This document shows positions 63,656-64,000 of a stretch of 64,000 nucleotides of DNA, one piece after another (positions within the stretch are counted from its first letter, which is position 1; every line of letters starts with the position of its first letter). The notes under the pieces were generated by a model, which saw nothing but the letters and a program-made list of their open reading frames with translations, searched no databases and was not told where the DNA came from. Source of the stretch: Flagellimonas flava (GTDB taxonomy: Bacteria; Bacteroidota; Bacteroidia; Flavobacteriales; Flavobacteriaceae); NCBI RefSeq assembly GCF_900129665.1, contig NZ_FQWL01000010.1:1-64000 (forward strand), in the 5' to 3' direction. Both the position numbers and the translations under genes were made by a program.

Positions 63656-64000
63656 ATGAGCTCTCATTTAAAGTCAATTATTACAACACTTATATTCTTA
63701 ATCGTCCTGTCTTGTGGAAACAAGAAACAGGAGACTCCCTCAACATTGGACGAAAAGCCAAATATCATTTTCATCATGTCGGATGACCACGCCTATCAGG
63801 CGATAAGTGCCTATGAAAATCATCTTATCCAGACCCCGAACATTGATCGCATTGCCAAGGAAGGAATTTTGTTTTCCAATGCTAGTGTTACCAATTCCAT
63901 TTGTGCGCCCTCAAGAGCCACCATTCTAACCGGAAAGCACACCCACATCAATGGAAAAGTGGATAATTTGATGCCATTCGATACTACACAGGTCACCTTC
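63656..64000 (+). CDS. Sulfatase lipoprotein (truncated by window end)
   Basis: ATG at 63656 starts a lipoprotein signal (LIFLIVLSC, Cys20) and a type I sulfatase domain. MSDDH (Asp43, Asp44) carries metal ligands and CAPSR (Cys83) is the formylglycine motif C-x-P-S-R. The frame is open to the window edge. Such enzymes remove sulfate from algal or host polysaccharides; the substrate cannot be told from 115 residues. Confidence 0.9.
   Translation, partial: MSSHLKSIITTLIFLIVLSCGNKKQETPSTLDEKPNIIFIMSDDHAYQAISAYENHLIQTPNIDRIAKEGILFSNASVTNSICAPSRATILTGKHTHINGKVDNLMPFDTTQVTF

Overview
The window looks like chromosomal DNA of a marine Flavobacteriaceae bacterium. A Muricauda/Allomuricauda/Flagellimonas-like member is my guess from overall character, not a measured result. 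The evidence is the gliding lipoprotein GldH, a complete Bacteroidota-type suf operon with DUF2480, the cytochrome b/SdhA/SdhB succinate dehydrogenase, many lipoproteins with a Cys lipobox, and promoters with the Bacteroidota -7 motif TAnnTTTG. I found no tRNA or rRNA gene, insertion sequence, prophage or CRISPR array.

Layout. 1-433: two heptanucleotide tandem arrays and a three-copy 21-bp-period repeat in front of a surface lipoprotein gene. 2111-9202 (minus): sufA-B-C-D-S-E-T, a four-helix-bundle gene and DUF2480. 9321-11926: two beta-propeller lipoproteins. 11992-18610: thiL, a small zinc-ribbon protein, brnQ, a clan GH-A-like lipoprotein, a Crp/Fnr regulator and an Xaa-Pro aminopeptidase. 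18696-26878: a BNR/sortilin-like secreted protein, DUF2721, a RimK ligase/M14 deacylase pair, a 7TM-GAF-AraC regulator and a collagen-like lipoprotein. 27122-30549: sdhCAB. 30649-37380: YceI, a membrane-anchored winged-helix regulator, an orphan Vsr nuclease coupled to a methionine aminotransferase, an XRE-S24 repressor facing a small protein, GNAT and a CoA transferase. 37479-41450: class A PBP, gldH and ricT. 41700-45018: two paralogous cadherin-like/BspA-like lipoproteins. 45082-51442: trhO, recA, an ECF sigma gene with a membrane-anchored beta-barrel partner, and a LytS-like GAF kinase. 51486-63540: plsC, trpS, dprA, HU/SPOR, a thioesterase, an aldo/keto reductase, and a conserved envelope block (EnvC, DUF4292, TPR, nucleotidyltransferase, dut, flippase). 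A sulfatase gene runs off the right edge.

Most interesting signal. Three surface lipoprotein genes (434, 41700 and 43642) each carry a 21-bp-period direct repeat resembling A(T/A)CCGTCAAT, ending 61-64 bp before the start codon. Two copies are separated from the third by about 41 kb. Spacing and consensus match the known binding sites of LytTR-family response regulators, so this looks like an adhesin regulon. A LytS-like kinase with a decayed ATPase domain lies at 50276. A second system is the ECF sigma factor followed directly by a protein with one inner-membrane helix, a long acidic linker and an outer-membrane-barrel-like end. That is the architecture of dual-membrane-spanning anti-sigma factors. 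Two minus-strand structured RNA candidates (13037-13127 and 46185-46300) and two very short genes (17153-17317 and 35614-35721) are also recorded.
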